From positions 3,100,001-3,164,000 of the forward strand of contig OW818680.1 in assembly GCA_942493055.1 (NCBI GenBank): 64,000 nucleotides of DNA, given 5' to 3'. Numbering within the stretch: the stretch's first letter is position 1; the number at the start of each line of letters is the position of its first letter. A program made the position numbers and the translations under genes. This DNA comes from CAIZQW01 sp942493055 (GTDB taxonomy: Bacteria > Verrucomicrobiota > Kiritimatiellia > RFP12 > UBA1067). The notes beneath the pieces are model-generated. The model made no database searches, was not told where the DNA came from, and worked only from the letters and a program-made list of their open reading frames with translations. Shown piece by piece: positions 44,790 to 54,388 of this stretch.

Positions 44790-44981
44790 CTGTCTGTCCC
44801 TTTGTTGTAGGAACGACAACAGATTATCAGATTCCTCCAGTCAATATGTCGCTTTCAAAGCGACATTTTCAAATGCTGATTGTCTGTCCCTTAGTTGCCT
44901 TTAAGATTATCAGATTCGGGAGGGCGGGATGTCGCTTGCCAGGCGACATTTTCAAACGCAGATTGTCTGTCCCTTTGTGGC
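44790..44981. repeat. REP element array upstream of the RAYT gene
   Basis: Two 77-base units, 44821-44897 and 44904-44980, each begin AGATTATCAGATTC, contain a hairpin and end in GATTGTCTGTCCCTTnGTnG. The first hairpin (44846-44866) has perfect 10-base arms, ATGTCGCTTT and AAAGCGACAT; the second (44929-44949) keeps ATGTCGC and GCGACAT. A third GTCTGTCCCTTTGTTG end lies at 44791. The two hairpins keep pairing although inner bases differ, as expected for RAYT substrates. Confidence 0.75.
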
Positions 44982-45023
44982 CCATGTTTCAGTCTTGATG
45001 CGCGTGTTTTAAAGCGGTATGCT

Positions 45024-45839
45024 ATGAGCACAGAATTTATTGCAGAGGTCTATGGTGCTCGCACGATGAGTGGAACCGAGAAGAAACAACAGGAGCGATA
45101 CATTCTCGAGCGCTTCTTGGAAACGCTCGAAGATAAGACGTTGCCGAAGGGCGATTCCTTCGTGGACAGCGAGAACCCCGATTTTCTGCTGGGGCCTGCG
45201 CTGCTGGCCCCTTTGGGAATCGAGATTTCAGAGCTGAATCATCCGGGCTTATCATGGTCCGGACTCCCGCTTCGCCAGGAGGAGGGCATACAGGATCACT
45301 TGTGTCGCCTGATCGAAGCGCGTTGGGATGCAACACGCCTTCCCTTTGCAGATATCCGGCTGGCCTTCATCGGCCGCCATTTCCCTACAAAGAATAAGGC
45401 ACTCGAATTTGCCGATGCTGTGCTCGCCACCATCGAGGCTCACATGCCGGATAAAGACGGCGAGGAAAACGTTTCACGCGAACAGCTCTGGCAACACCCT
45501 GTTTTAGGGCCTCAATTGGACTCTCTTAAAATATTCAGGTGGCGTGGATTCGATCGACCTTTTGTGACAGCCTCCCGGGGTGCCTTTCTGCCCCCGCTGG
45601 AACACAGCCTCTTGCAAGAGGTGCTGTCGAAAAAAAATGCGCGCGTCAGTGATTACCGACTGCAATGCGACAAGGTCTGGCTGGTCATTGCGCATCATGC
45701 CTCGGAACTTTCTTCGCGCTTCTCACACCATGAGGCCGCTTTGTACGACGAATATGACGTGGCCTTTGATCGCGCCTTCGTCATCGATGTGATCGGGAAG
45801 CATGTGGCTGAGATTAGGAAATCGAAACTGGAAATTTGA
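45024..45839 (+). CDS. Hypothetical protein, possibly nuclease-like
   Basis: A 271-residue cytoplasmic protein I do not recognise. SENPDFLLGP followed by LGIEISEL weakly resembles the Asp and Glu-x-x strands of PD-(D/E)xK nucleases, but the Lys is missing, so this is speculative. KVWLVIAHHAS and FDRAFVIDVIGKH form further predicted strands. The start at 45024 was chosen because the frame upstream runs through the REP repeats; there is no clear Shine-Dalgarno. The stop is followed by a period-7 array. Confidence 0.6.
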   Translation: MSTEFIAEVYGARTMSGTEKKQQERYILERFLETLEDKTLPKGDSFVDSENPDFLLGPALLAPLGIEISELNHPGLSWSGLPLRQEEGIQDHLCRLIEARWDATRLPFADIRLAFIGRHFPTKNKALEFADAVLATIEAHMPDKDGEENVSREQLWQHPVLGPQLDSLKIFRWRGFDRPFVTASRGAFLPPLEHSLLQEVLSKKNARVSDYRLQCDKVWLVIAHHASELSSRFSHHEAALYDEYDVAFDRAFVIDVIGKHVAEIRKSKLEI

Positions 45840-45914
45840 AACTTTTCCCTTTTAGCTTTTAACTTTCCCGCCGGGCCGCGTCCAAACGCTGCGTCCAAAC
45901 GCCTATTGCAATGA
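45838..45914. repeat. Period-7 array and 13-base direct repeat
   Basis: On the minus strand, heptamers AAAGTTA, AAAGCTA, AAAGGGA and AAAGTTT follow one another (45840-45868), like the array at 27818. A direct repeat GCGTCCAAACGCT/GCGTCCAAACGCC lies at 45888-45913. Confidence 0.55.
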
Positions 45915-45969
45915 CGTGTCGGGCCGTGGTATAGTAAAAGCTCATGCAGGTTTACAAGTGGAGGCTGAT

Positions 45970-46938
45970 ATGAAGGTTATGCACACACGTGCTGTTCAAT
46001 TATTAATGGCTGGTTATGCTTGCCTTGCGGGTGCTCTGCTCGCTCACGCAGGCGAGGTGAAAGGGGAGAAGCGTATGGACATATCGTTTCGGACATTGAC
46101 TCCGGAGGAGGAGCGCGTCATTGTGAACAAAGGGACAGAGAAACCCTTCACCGGAAAATATGAGACCTTTGCAGGAGACGGCATCTATACGTGCAGACGC
46201 TGCGGCGCGGCCCTCTATCGCTCAGAAGACAAGTTCAACGCCGAGTGCGGCTGGCCAGCCTTTGATGACGAGATCCCCGGCGCGGTGAAGCGTAACAAAG
46301 ATGCTGATGGCCGCCGGACCGAAATCCTCTGCGCCACCTGCGACGGCCATTTGGGTCATGTATTCCTTGGCGAGAAGTTGACGCCGACCAATACCCGTCA
46401 CTGCGTGAACTCCATCTCCATGGATTTCATTGATGCTGCGGATATCGACAAGACCTTCAAGCGCGCCATCTTCGCCGGCGGCTGCTTCTGGGGCGTGGAA
46501 TTTTATCTGCAAAAATCCAAGGGCGTGATCGCAGCGGTCAGCGGGTACACCGGCGGCAAGGTTGAAAACCCGACCTACGAGGAGGTCTGCAGCAAGAAGT
46601 CAGGACACATCGAGGCCGTCGAGGTGCTCTATGATCCCAAGCAGACCACCTATGAAAAACTGGCGCGGCGCTTCTTTGAAATTCATGACCCCACACAGGT
46701 CGACCGGCAAGGTCCGGACATCGGGGAACAGTACCGCTCAGCCATCTATTTTGGGAATGCCGAGGAAAAGGCTGTTGCAGAAAAGCTGATCCAGCTCCTG
46801 AAGGGCAAGGGTTTTAAAGTGGTCACACGCGTCGAGCCCGCAGTCCGCTTCTGGAAGGCCGAGGGCCGCCATCAAGACTATTACTTCAAAACCGGCAAGC
46901 AGCCCTATTGCCATCTGCCGGTCGATCGTTTTGAGTGA
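45970..46938 (+). CDS. msrBA: Exported methionine sulfoxide reductase, MsrB-MsrA fusion
   Basis: A 322-residue protein with GGAGG upstream and a signal peptide (HTRAVQLLMAGYACLAGALL). The MsrB domain comes first: zinc pairs CRRCG and CATCDGHLGHVF, catalytic RHCVNS (Cys145). The MsrA domain follows: FAGGCFWGVE (Cys172), SGYTGG and IHDPTQVDRQGPDIGEQYRS. It reduces both R- and S-methionine sulfoxides in exported proteins. The order B-A is the reverse of that in pilB/msrAB fusions. The stop is 10 bases from the convergent end of the large repeat protein gene. Confidence 0.93.
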   Translation: MKVMHTRAVQLLMAGYACLAGALLAHAGEVKGEKRMDISFRTLTPEEERVIVNKGTEKPFTGKYETFAGDGIYTCRRCGAALYRSEDKFNAECGWPAFDDEIPGAVKRNKDADGRRTEILCATCDGHLGHVFLGEKLTPTNTRHCVNSISMDFIDAADIDKTFKRAIFAGGCFWGVEFYLQKSKGVIAAVSGYTGGKVENPTYEEVCSKKSGHIEAVEVLYDPKQTTYEKLARRFFEIHDPTQVDRQGPDIGEQYRSAIYFGNAEEKAVAEKLIQLLKGKGFKVVTRVEPAVRFWKAEGRHQDYYFKTGKQPYCHLPVDRFE

Positions 46939-46948
46939 TCCAGCAGAC

Positions 46949-49900
46949 TTACTGGAATGAGATGATCGTGCCGACCATACGGATCGCCAGTTCGGTGTCC
47001 CCGTTCTCCTTCCGCAAAGACCACACGTACGATACGCCTGCCAGCGTTGGCGTCCCGGTGATCGTCCCGCTGGTCGTCCTGAGAAGGGTATAGCTGCGCC
47101 CCGGGCGTAAATCTGCGGGATTCGCGACATTCACGATCATTCCGGATACGTCAACGCCGGAGCTTACTGTCAGCGTGCCGCACGTGGCGGCGTCCGTCGC
47201 AACTGTTGTGCGCAGCGTGCTGCCAGGGGCGTTGGTGAAGGCCGCGACGGTCTGCGTGACGTTGGACACGTCCAGCGTACCCGCAGCCGCCACGGTCAGC
47301 GCACCGCTCGGTATCAGCGCGTTCGTCACAGCCAGCCTGAGCGTGCCTGCGGCGATTGCTGTTCCGTTTCTGTAGGTGTTGGTGTTGGACAATTGCATCA
47401 GGCCTTCTCCGGCCTTGATAAGCGCGTTGCCGATTGCGGGATCATGAAGGATGCTCGCGGTGACGAGCAGATCCACGGCGGCTTCGCCATCCGCCACGAA
47501 AAAGGTCACCGGACCGGGGGTGCCGTTGTTGCCGCTCCCGCGCAAGACGATGCCATTGCAGTTGATCGTCGAGGGTGCAGCGCTGGCAGTGACCGTCAGG
47601 TTCGTGTTGAAAATATACTCGAAGCCTAAGGAGCCGGGCCCTTCCGAGGTGAGTGTGCCCCCTGTCATACTGAGGGCGGCCATGTTGACATGAACACCGG
47701 CCCTGACGGTCATGGTTCCCCCCATCAATTCAATCAGGCGGAGCGAACCGCCATAATACCCGAGCGCGTCCGTTATATCGGCACGGAGCGTGCCGCTGCT
47801 GTTCACAAGGACGGTGTTTCCTGCGGGGAGCGTCCCGTAGTTCCCGCCTTTGCCGAGGTTCAGCGTGCCGCCATTGACGGTGGTGAGTCCTGTGAAGCTG
47901 ATGGATGCCGCCCCGTTGGAATTTTTGAGGGTTAAAGTGCCTGCCCCGTCCTTGGCCAGCGCGAAAACAGAGGTGTTGCCGCTGCCGCTGTTGTTGCGGA
48001 GGATGCCGTCGTAGGTGTAGCTGCTGCCGGCTGTGTTGACCGTGAGGGTGTTGGTGCCCGCTGTAGGACCATTGTTTTCGATGACGGCAGAGGCCGCCAC
48101 GCTGGTGGCGATGCCTTTGACGGTCTCGTCGTTGCCGTTGAGACGGAAGATCGCGCTGTTGCCGCTGCCTCCTGAGGTGAAGGTCAGCACCGAGGTGTCG
48201 GCAATCTGGTTGGCGGCGTTGAGCTGGAGGATGTCCGTGCCGATGGCATCGCCGATCGTCACGTTGCCTGCGATGGCATTGCCGCCGCTGGCGTCGAGGG
48301 CCAGCGTGCCGCCCGAGATGGTGGTGTTGCCCGTGTAGGTGTTGACTTGATCAAGCGTGAGCGTGTTAGAACCCAATTTGGTCAGTCCAAACGTTGTGTT
48401 CAAATTGGAGAAGGTGAAAGCATCTGATTGCAAGATGTCTCCTGCGGAGGTGTCAATACCGAGTGCGCCGCTTGTCTGTGTGGCGTTGGAGAGAAGCGCG
48501 TCCAGTTGCGTCTTAGACCAGCCGGTCGTCGTACCGTCGCCTGTTACCGTGACGAGGGTGCCATTGTTGATGATGACCTGCCCAGGGGAATTGTATCCGG
48601 GAAGTGATGACGCGAGACTTGCCACTAACATCCCGGCGCTGAGGGTCGTACCGCCGGAATAGCTGTTCACGCCGGAGAGGATCTGCGTGCCAGCGCCCGT
48701 CTTCGTAAGTGTCATGCCCGTGGCGCCGTCGGCGATGCCGCCGGAGTAGGTGGCGGTGACGCCGGCCTGCGGATTCAGCGTCAGCCCGGTGACTCCGGCA
48801 TAGCCCGTGAGGGCGGTCGCCAGGTCCACGTTTCCATTGAGACCGCCCAGTGTCGGCGTGGCATAGCCTGTGACCGTGAGACCGATCAGGCCGGTCGCGC
48901 CGGTGGTGTCGTAGGCGCTGTTTTGGAGTGCCAAGGCGTTTGCGAGGATGATCGTGCCGCCGGTAATCTGCGTTGCGCCGGAGAAGATGTTCGTGTTGGA
49001 GAGTGTCAGCGAACCCGGCCCGGTTTTGGTGAGCGCACCGCTGCCGCTGATGAGCTGGGAATAGCTCTGGTTTCCAAGGAGGTTGAAGGCGAGAACGCCA
49101 TTGTCGATAATGGCGCTGGTGGTCAAAATCGAGCCATCGGTGGTGCCGTCCCCGATCTGGAGCGTACCGCCGCTGATCGTCGTGAGTCCGTTATACCCGT
49201 TGATCCCGGTGAGGGTCAATGTGCCAGAGCCAGACTTGGTCAGGGAGATGCTGCCTGTTGAAAGGTTTGTGATAACACCCGAGAACGTGCTCGAACCGTT
49301 GGTCACTCCGATGTTGGCGGTGACCCCATCCGTATAACTGTGGTACAAAGTTCCCGCGCCCGTCAGCTTATTGATCGAGAGCACGGAGTTGTAACGGAGA
49401 TCAGCAAAGGCGCCAGAGGCGATGTTGAGCGTCGCCTGGGGGGCGGTCGCGTTACCGCGCATGTCGTTGAAACTTAGTGTGCCTTGCTGCACATCGATGG
49501 CCCCTGTAAAGTTCGCGATGGTCGAGCCCGTATGAAGCGTCAGATAGCCCGCGCCGGTCTTCGAGAGCGTGCCAGCGCCGGAGAACGAGCTGTTCTGGTA
49601 AAGGACATTGTCAACACCCGTAGCTGTGTTATAGAGTTCCAGTGTGCCGAGCGAGGTGATGGTGTTCGCCCGGAGGCCAGCGCTTTGTGTGCCTGTGCGT
49701 CCCACGAGATTGAGTTTGAGGAGGCCTCCGTTGACCGTGGTGCCTCCCGTATAGCTGTTTACGCTGTTGAGCGTCACCTGGCCAGAGCCGTCCTTGATAA
49801 GGGCTGTGGTGCCGCTGATACCGACTGTCCCGCTGGCATTGGCAACCGAGTAGTTCACGGCGGAGTTGTCGAAATAGACTGTGCCGACGGAGACACCTGC

Positions 49901-50728
49901 GGCATCAACCGTGATGTTGGTCTGGTTGACCGGAGTGGCTGCGCCGCTATTCCAGTAGACATCGCCGAAGGTTACGGCGTTGAGCGGGAGCTTGGCTGTG
50001 GCGAAGTTTGTGGTATTCAGCGCCGCGTTGTAAAGATTGTCGGCGAAATTGTTAGTGGCGGAGGCATTCCAGGCGGCTCCGCCCGTGCCGATCCAATGGC
50101 CTATGTTGGTGATGTCGCGCACCTGGATTGCATTGAGCTGGGAGGAGGCGTTGCCCTGAAGGGTAAAGGACTGGGTCGTCCCTGCTGCCACAAAGCGGCC
50201 GATGGTGTACTGGCCTGCGCCTCCTGTCGTCTCCGTATTGTTGTAGTCGAGGGTGACGGTGTTGCCGCCGGAACTGGTCACCGTCTCGGTACGCCCGTTT
50301 CCGGAGGTGCGGCTGTCATTCACCCAGACCTGGACCAGATAGACATGGCCGCTGGCGAGGTTGTTCAAGGTGATGGTCGCAGCTCCTGTTCCGCCATACG
50401 CCGCGCCTTTGGTGAGCTTGGCATATTCGCTGCTGAGTCCCGTAGGGTTACTGAAGGTCGTGTTGTTCAATCCCGTGAATCCCGACATCGTAATGTTGCC
50501 CCCTCCGAGAGAGGTGTTGCTGTTCCCGGCAGTGAAGCTGACCCCGTTAACGCTCGCGCCTGCATTTGACTCGGTATAGGCATACGTGAGGACGCCCACC
50601 GTCAGAATATTGGCATCCGCCGAAATCGTGGCCGCTGGACTCCACGTGATGGGGGCGGCGCTGGCCGACAAACAACCCAAGCTTCCCGCGACAGCGAGAC
50701 CGAACAACAACGAAATGCTCTTTTTCAT
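46949..50728 (-). CDS. Giant autotransporter-associated beta-strand-repeat surface protein
   Basis: A 1259-residue exported protein preceded by AAGGAGTGTT at good spacing. After the signal peptide comes a beta-rich N-terminal domain with ATITLNNLASGHVYLVQVW, resembling a carbohydrate-binding or PEP-type module, up to about residue 215. At least eight autotransporter-associated repeats follow, with signatures such as KTGAGTQILSGVNSYSGGTT and LTKSGSGTLTLTGINGYNGL. No translocator barrel is present. The end, GDTELAIRMVGTIISFQ, matches in style those of the genes at 5012 and 52012. Probably cell-surface or matrix; how it is anchored is unknown. Confidence 0.85.
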   Translation of the reverse strand: MKKSISLLFGLAVAGSLGCLSASAAPITWSPAATISADANILTVGVLTYAYTESNAGASVNGVSFTAGNSNTSLGGGNITMSGFTGLNNTTFSNPTGLSSEYAKLTKGAAYGGTGAATITLNNLASGHVYLVQVWVNDSRTSGNGRTETVTSSGGNTVTLDYNNTETTGGAGQYTIGRFVAAGTTQSFTLQGNASSQLNAIQVRDITNIGHWIGTGGAAWNASATNNFADNLYNAALNTTNFATAKLPLNAVTFGDVYWNSGAATPVNQTNITVDAAGVSVGTVYFDNSAVNYSVANASGTVGISGTTALIKDGSGQVTLNSVNSYTGGTTVNGGLLKLNLVGRTGTQSAGLRANTITSLGTLELYNTATGVDNVLYQNSSFSGAGTLSKTGAGYLTLHTGSTIANFTGAIDVQQGTLSFNDMRGNATAPQATLNIASGAFADLRYNSVLSINKLTGAGTLYHSYTDGVTANIGVTNGSSTFSGVITNLSTGSISLTKSGSGTLTLTGINGYNGLTTISGGTLQIGDGTTDGSILTTSAIIDNGVLAFNLLGNQSYSQLISGSGALTKTGPGSLTLSNTNIFSGATQITGGTIILANALALQNSAYDTTGATGLIGLTVTGYATPTLGGLNGNVDLATALTGYAGVTGLTLNPQAGVTATYSGGIADGATGMTLTKTGAGTQILSGVNSYSGGTTLSAGMLVASLASSLPGYNSPGQVIINNGTLVTVTGDGTTTGWSKTQLDALLSNATQTSGALGIDTSAGDILQSDAFTFSNLNTTFGLTKLGSNTLTLDQVNTYTGNTTISGGTLALDASGGNAIAGNVTIGDAIGTDILQLNAANQIADTSVLTFTSGGSGNSAIFRLNGNDETVKGIATSVAASAVIENNGPTAGTNTLTVNTAGSSYTYDGILRNNSGSGNTSVFALAKDGAGTLTLKNSNGAASISFTGLTTVNGGTLNLGKGGNYGTLPAGNTVLVNSSGTLRADITDALGYYGGSLRLIELMGGTMTVRAGVHVNMAALSMTGGTLTSEGPGSLGFEYIFNTNLTVTASAAPSTINCNGIVLRGSGNNGTPGPVTFFVADGEAAVDLLVTASILHDPAIGNALIKAGEGLMQLSNTNTYRNGTAIAAGTLRLAVTNALIPSGALTVAAAGTLDVSNVTQTVAAFTNAPGSTLRTTVATDAATCGTLTVSSGVDVSGMIVNVANPADLRPGRSYTLLRTTSGTITGTPTLAGVSYVWSLRKENGDTELAIRMVGTIISFQ

Positions 50729-50863
50729 AACACTCCTTATTTTTTCCCTATCATCTTCCTCACAATATTTTTATTTAAACACACTTTTGAAACGGCAGCT
50801 ATACCGATTATCAACAGTGTTTAAAATTGGTATTTTTGTTATTCGTCCGCGAGAAACGCTCAT

Positions 50864-50880
50864 GAGGCAATATTCGCCTC
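50864..50880. promoter_or_regulatory. Near-palindrome between divergent genes
   Basis: GAGGC and GCCTC flank AATATTC, 50 bases before the esterase start and in the intergenic region shared with the divergent repeat-protein gene. It is a candidate operator for one or both. The remaining 200-base gap is AT-rich with no gene. Confidence 0.3.
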
Positions 50881-50929
50881 ACTCCGCCGTTATTAAACAT
50901 GTTATTTCATCACTTCGAGGATCTAGAAC

Positions 50930-51886
50930 ATGAAACATCAACTATTAGGAGGCTTTATCATGGCCCTTTCATTGGGTGCGAGCCTGCCATCAGGCGCACA
51001 ACAGCCTAATCGAAGAACACTCCCCGAGGGTGTGACAGTTCAGAGGGATCTCGCGTATGTCCCAGACGGACATGAACGGCAGAAGCTGGATCTGTATCTG
51101 CCGAAGGAAGCCGGCAAGCCCCTGCCTGTCATTGTCTGGATCCATGGGGGCGGCTGGCAGGCGGGGAGCAAGGAGAACAATCCGCTGCTCGCGTATGCAG
51201 GCAAGGGCTATGCCGTCGCCAGTATTAACTACCGCCTCAGCCAGCACGCGGTTTTCCCGGCGCAGATCGAAGATTGCAAAACCGCCATCCGCTGGTTGCG
51301 CGCGCAGGCAAAGACCTACAACCTGGATCCGAACAGAATCGGTGTGGCAGGCTCTTCGGCGGGCGGACATCTTGTGGCCTTGCTGGGAACCGCCGGTGAT
51401 GTCAAAGAGCTTGAGGGGAAAACGGGTAATCCGGATCAGTCGAGCCAGGTGCAATGTGTCGTCGACCTTTACGGGCCGACAGACTTCAGCACCATGGGCG
51501 GTTCACACAGTGAGCCCAACTCTCCGGAGTCCCGTCTGATTGGAGGGCCGGTCACCGAGAACAAGGACAAAGTCCGACGCGCAAGCCCCCTGACCTACAT
51601 CTCAAAGAAGTGTCCGCCTTTTCTCATTCTCCACGGCGACAAAGACAAAGTGGTCGCCTACGCCCAGAGCGTTGTCTTTCTGGAGGCATTGAAGAAGGCC
51701 GGCATTGACGCGACGCTGATCACCGTGAAAGACGGAAAACATGGCGGCCCGGGCTTCACCACGGGTGAAAATGAAAAGCAGATCGAACTCTTTTTTGAGA
51801 AGCATCTCAAGAACCCCGTGAGAGAAAAGACGCCATCGGAAAGCACCATTCCGGTCACGGGTCAGCCAGCGGCCGTCCACCTGTAG
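50930..51886 (+). CDS. Exported alpha/beta-hydrolase esterase (BD-FAE/esterase-lipase type)
   Basis: A 318-residue protein with a signal peptide of about 25 residues. IVWIHGGGWQAG forms the oxyanion hole, GVAGSSAGGH the nucleophile elbow (Ser143), LILHGDKDKVV the acid and DGKHGGPGF the His. This complete triad in the HGGG family fits carbohydrate acetyl- or feruloyl-type esterases. It lies divergent from one surface repeat protein and convergent with another, so it is probably a single-gene unit. The truncated relative at 31685 keeps only the last third. Confidence 0.88.
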   Translation: MKHQLLGGFIMALSLGASLPSGAQQPNRRTLPEGVTVQRDLAYVPDGHERQKLDLYLPKEAGKPLPVIVWIHGGGWQAGSKENNPLLAYAGKGYAVASINYRLSQHAVFPAQIEDCKTAIRWLRAQAKTYNLDPNRIGVAGSSAGGHLVALLGTAGDVKELEGKTGNPDQSSQVQCVVDLYGPTDFSTMGGSHSEPNSPESRLIGGPVTENKDKVRRASPLTYISKKCPPFLILHGDKDKVVAYAQSVVFLEALKKAGIDATLITVKDGKHGGPGFTTGENEKQIELFFEKHLKNPVREKTPSESTIPVTGQPAAVHL

Positions 51887-51910
51887 TGCTACCGATTTCG
51901 GAATCGGCAC
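51886..51910 (+). terminator. Possible hairpin terminator after the esterase gene
   Basis: CCGATT and AATCGG pair around TCGG, with an outer GTG/CAC. No T-run follows; a run of ten C lies at 51924-51933. It separates two convergent genes. Confidence 0.3.
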
Positions 51911-52011
51911 GCCGCACAGCTCACCCCCCCCCCACAGCAGCCACTCCAACCCACAGGATTAATCCATATCGACCCTTGTTTATTCCTGCGCCGCCAGCGG
52001 AAGGCATTTCC

Positions 52012-54297
52012 TCAAAATATCATGACCATGGTTCCTTTGGGTCGCGGAACAAGCCAAAGCTGTGTATCCCCGCTACGTTTTTCCAATAAGGCTCCAGCAG
52101 GTAACGAGGCGACAAGGGTTGTAACATCATCCTGGATGGTGCCGCCGACACACTCCGCGAGTTGAACGGCTGCGGCCACATCCGTTGCAGCCGTGACGGT
52201 CAGCGACCCATTGCCCAGCGTGAGATTTCCGACGACCGACAGCCGTCCTGCGACGCCACTCCCTGTGGCAATCTGCAGTGTCCGCACTTTCGGTGTCACC
52301 AAATTCACCTCGCCATTCACGGTCAGTGTTGAGCCAGCAGCGACACTCCAGCTTGTGCTTTCAACCGCGTTCGTCATCACCAGCGTACCGGCCAGCACCG
52401 TGGTCGCACCCGTATATTTGTTGGTGTTCGAGAGCGTCAGCATGCCTGCCCCGACCTTCGTCAGGCTGCCTCCTGCGCTAAGCAGGGCCGCATAGGTGGT
52501 GCTGGAATCGTTTCCGCCGACAGTCAGGGCGACGGGGAGCGGCGTTGCCGCATTGTTTTGCAGGGCGATGTTGTAGCCTGTCCCTGCGGTTGAAGCCGCT
52601 AGTCCGCCCAAGGTAAATGCTTTGCCTGTAACCGAACTGTCAAAGATGAGGCTGCCTGTACTAGCATTCATCGTCAGCGTACTGTTTTGAAGTGCATACT
52701 GATTCTTCAGGGTCAACATGCCTTTATTGTTTTGCAATCCGCCACTGAAGGTATTGGCAGCGGTAAGGGTTATGCTGGAACTGCCGGTGCCGCCTTGGGT
52801 GATTTTGTATGGTCCACTGATTACCCCGTCTACTCTGATAGGATTCGAGGCGAAACTGTTCCACGCCTGGTTTGCGCCGAGGATCACGTCGGCGTTAATG
52901 GTGACGGCCCTGGGGGTGGCTCCATAATTGATGCCGCCACCCAAGATGGTAAGCGAATGCCCGTCGGCGTTAATAGTGACGGCCATTTTGAGATCCGAGA
53001 CTAGAGAATAAACAGTCATGTCGGCACCCAGCACGATGGTGGACGACTTCTCGCTACTAGAGTAGAACTTCACCGTGGTGGTGGCACCGGGGACCAGTGG
53101 CGTAGTAATAGTGCCACCGGAGTCGGTAGTCCAGTTGCCCTTGGTTCCATCGGAATAGGCCATCGCATTCAGGGCGCCCGTAACAAGGCTGCCCTTCCAG
53201 TAGGCGGTCGTCAAGGCCGTGGCGGTCGTCGGTGTCAGCGTCACGGCGGTCGCGGTAACCGCTATCGCGGCGGAGTAGTTCGTGTTGTTGGCGACCACGT
53301 AGGTGGCATCGTCGAGGCCGCTTCCGGCAGTTAGAAACGTGTACGGGCTACCCGAGGCGAAACTGCCCGCAGGAAAGAGCGCCACTGTACCGCTCATTGT
53401 GGCCGCAGCAGCGGTGGAGAGTTGGTCAGCCGACGGTGTGCCGGCCCAATCCAGTTTCACAAGCGCGGCGTTCGTAAGGGTCAGCCCGGCCACGGTGTGC
53501 GTCCGGGCGATCCCGTCAGCCAAATCGAGGGTAGCGCCGCCACCGCCGACGATGAGGGTACCCGCGACGGGAAGATTGTCGCCCGTGATTCTCAGTGTGC
53601 CAGCCTTCACGGTCGTGCCGCCGCTGTAGGTGTTGGCGCCGGAGAGGGTCAATGCGCTGTTGGCGCTGTTTTGGACAACGGCGATGGAGCCGCCCGAGGA
53701 GCCATCGCCAATGGCGCCACTGATGGTGACAACACCGACAGCGGCACCCAGATTGGAAAGGGGCTGACTGCCACTGCTGGCGCCGGAGGTGATGCCGCCC
53801 GAAAGGGTGAGCGTCTTAGGCGAGGCATTCGCGAGGTCGAGCGGACCTTTCAACAGGAGCGGCACACTGATTATGTCACCGAAGCTGGTGCTGACCTGGT
53901 TGAGCTGCGCATTGGCCACGTTGTTGTCAAAAGTCAGCGTGCCGCCTCCGCTAGCATCAAGAGTAAAGGTGTGGCTGCTCGTGGTACTGTCGCCTATGTT
54001 CAGGATGCCCAGTGTACGCGAGGCCGACGCGCCATCAATGGTGATCGTGCGATCGGCTGTAATGTTATACATGAGATTGGCCGTCGCACTTTGTCCGTCG
54101 GCGATCAGACTGCTCAACCAATTTCCAGCGGTACTCCAATTTCCAGCGTTGGCCGTGTTCCACGTGCCGTCCCCAGCCTGTGCAGTGCAGGCGCAACACA
54201 CCACTGCCATAACAAACAAGGGCATAGCCAGCGTGCAGACAGGCATGCGATTTGACAGAACCCCTTTCAACAGAACCCGTTCATTGCGATAAGTCAT
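52012..54297 (-). CDS. Autotransporter-associated beta-strand-repeat surface protein
   Basis: A 761-residue protein starting at 54297, where GGAGG lies five bases upstream; a start 45 bases earlier lacks this. The signal peptide ends near CCACTAQA. GDGTWNTANAGNWSTAGNWL opens the mature part, as in the protein at 5012 (DGTWTNTAGGLWNNVTNWNN). Repeats such as LTLSGANTYSGGTTVKAGTL and LTLSNTNKYTGATTVLAGTL identify the family. It closes with GDTQLWLVPRPKGTMVMIF. No barrel, no sortase or PEP-CTERM signal. Surface or matrix role inferred. Confidence 0.85.
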   Translation of the reverse strand: MTYRNERVLLKGVLSNRMPVCTLAMPLFVMAVVCCACTAQAGDGTWNTANAGNWSTAGNWLSSLIADGQSATANLMYNITADRTITIDGASASRTLGILNIGDSTTSSHTFTLDASGGGTLTFDNNVANAQLNQVSTSFGDIISVPLLLKGPLDLANASPKTLTLSGGITSGASSGSQPLSNLGAAVGVVTISGAIGDGSSGGSIAVVQNSANSALTLSGANTYSGGTTVKAGTLRITGDNLPVAGTLIVGGGGATLDLADGIARTHTVAGLTLTNAALVKLDWAGTPSADQLSTAAAATMSGTVALFPAGSFASGSPYTFLTAGSGLDDATYVVANNTNYSAAIAVTATAVTLTPTTATALTTAYWKGSLVTGALNAMAYSDGTKGNWTTDSGGTITTPLVPGATTTVKFYSSSEKSSTIVLGADMTVYSLVSDLKMAVTINADGHSLTILGGGINYGATPRAVTINADVILGANQAWNSFASNPIRVDGVISGPYKITQGGTGSSSITLTAANTFSGGLQNNKGMLTLKNQYALQNSTLTMNASTGSLIFDSSVTGKAFTLGGLAASTAGTGYNIALQNNAATPLPVALTVGGNDSSTTYAALLSAGGSLTKVGAGMLTLSNTNKYTGATTVLAGTLVMTNAVESTSWSVAAGSTLTVNGEVNLVTPKVRTLQIATGSGVAGRLSVVGNLTLGNGSLTVTAATDVAAAVQLAECVGGTIQDDVTTLVASLPAGALLEKRSGDTQLWLVPRPKGTMVMIF

Positions 54298-54388
54298 ACG
54301 AACCTCCGGAGTAGTCATCGTTTTTCGATTTACAAAATACACAAACTTAATCTATTTACAGTATACCTCTCAATCCGAGGAGACCGCA

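Noticed and set aside
49484..50569. 361-codon open frame on the plus strand
   Set aside because: Antisense to the giant repeat protein; repetitive coding DNA commonly leaves long reverse frames open.
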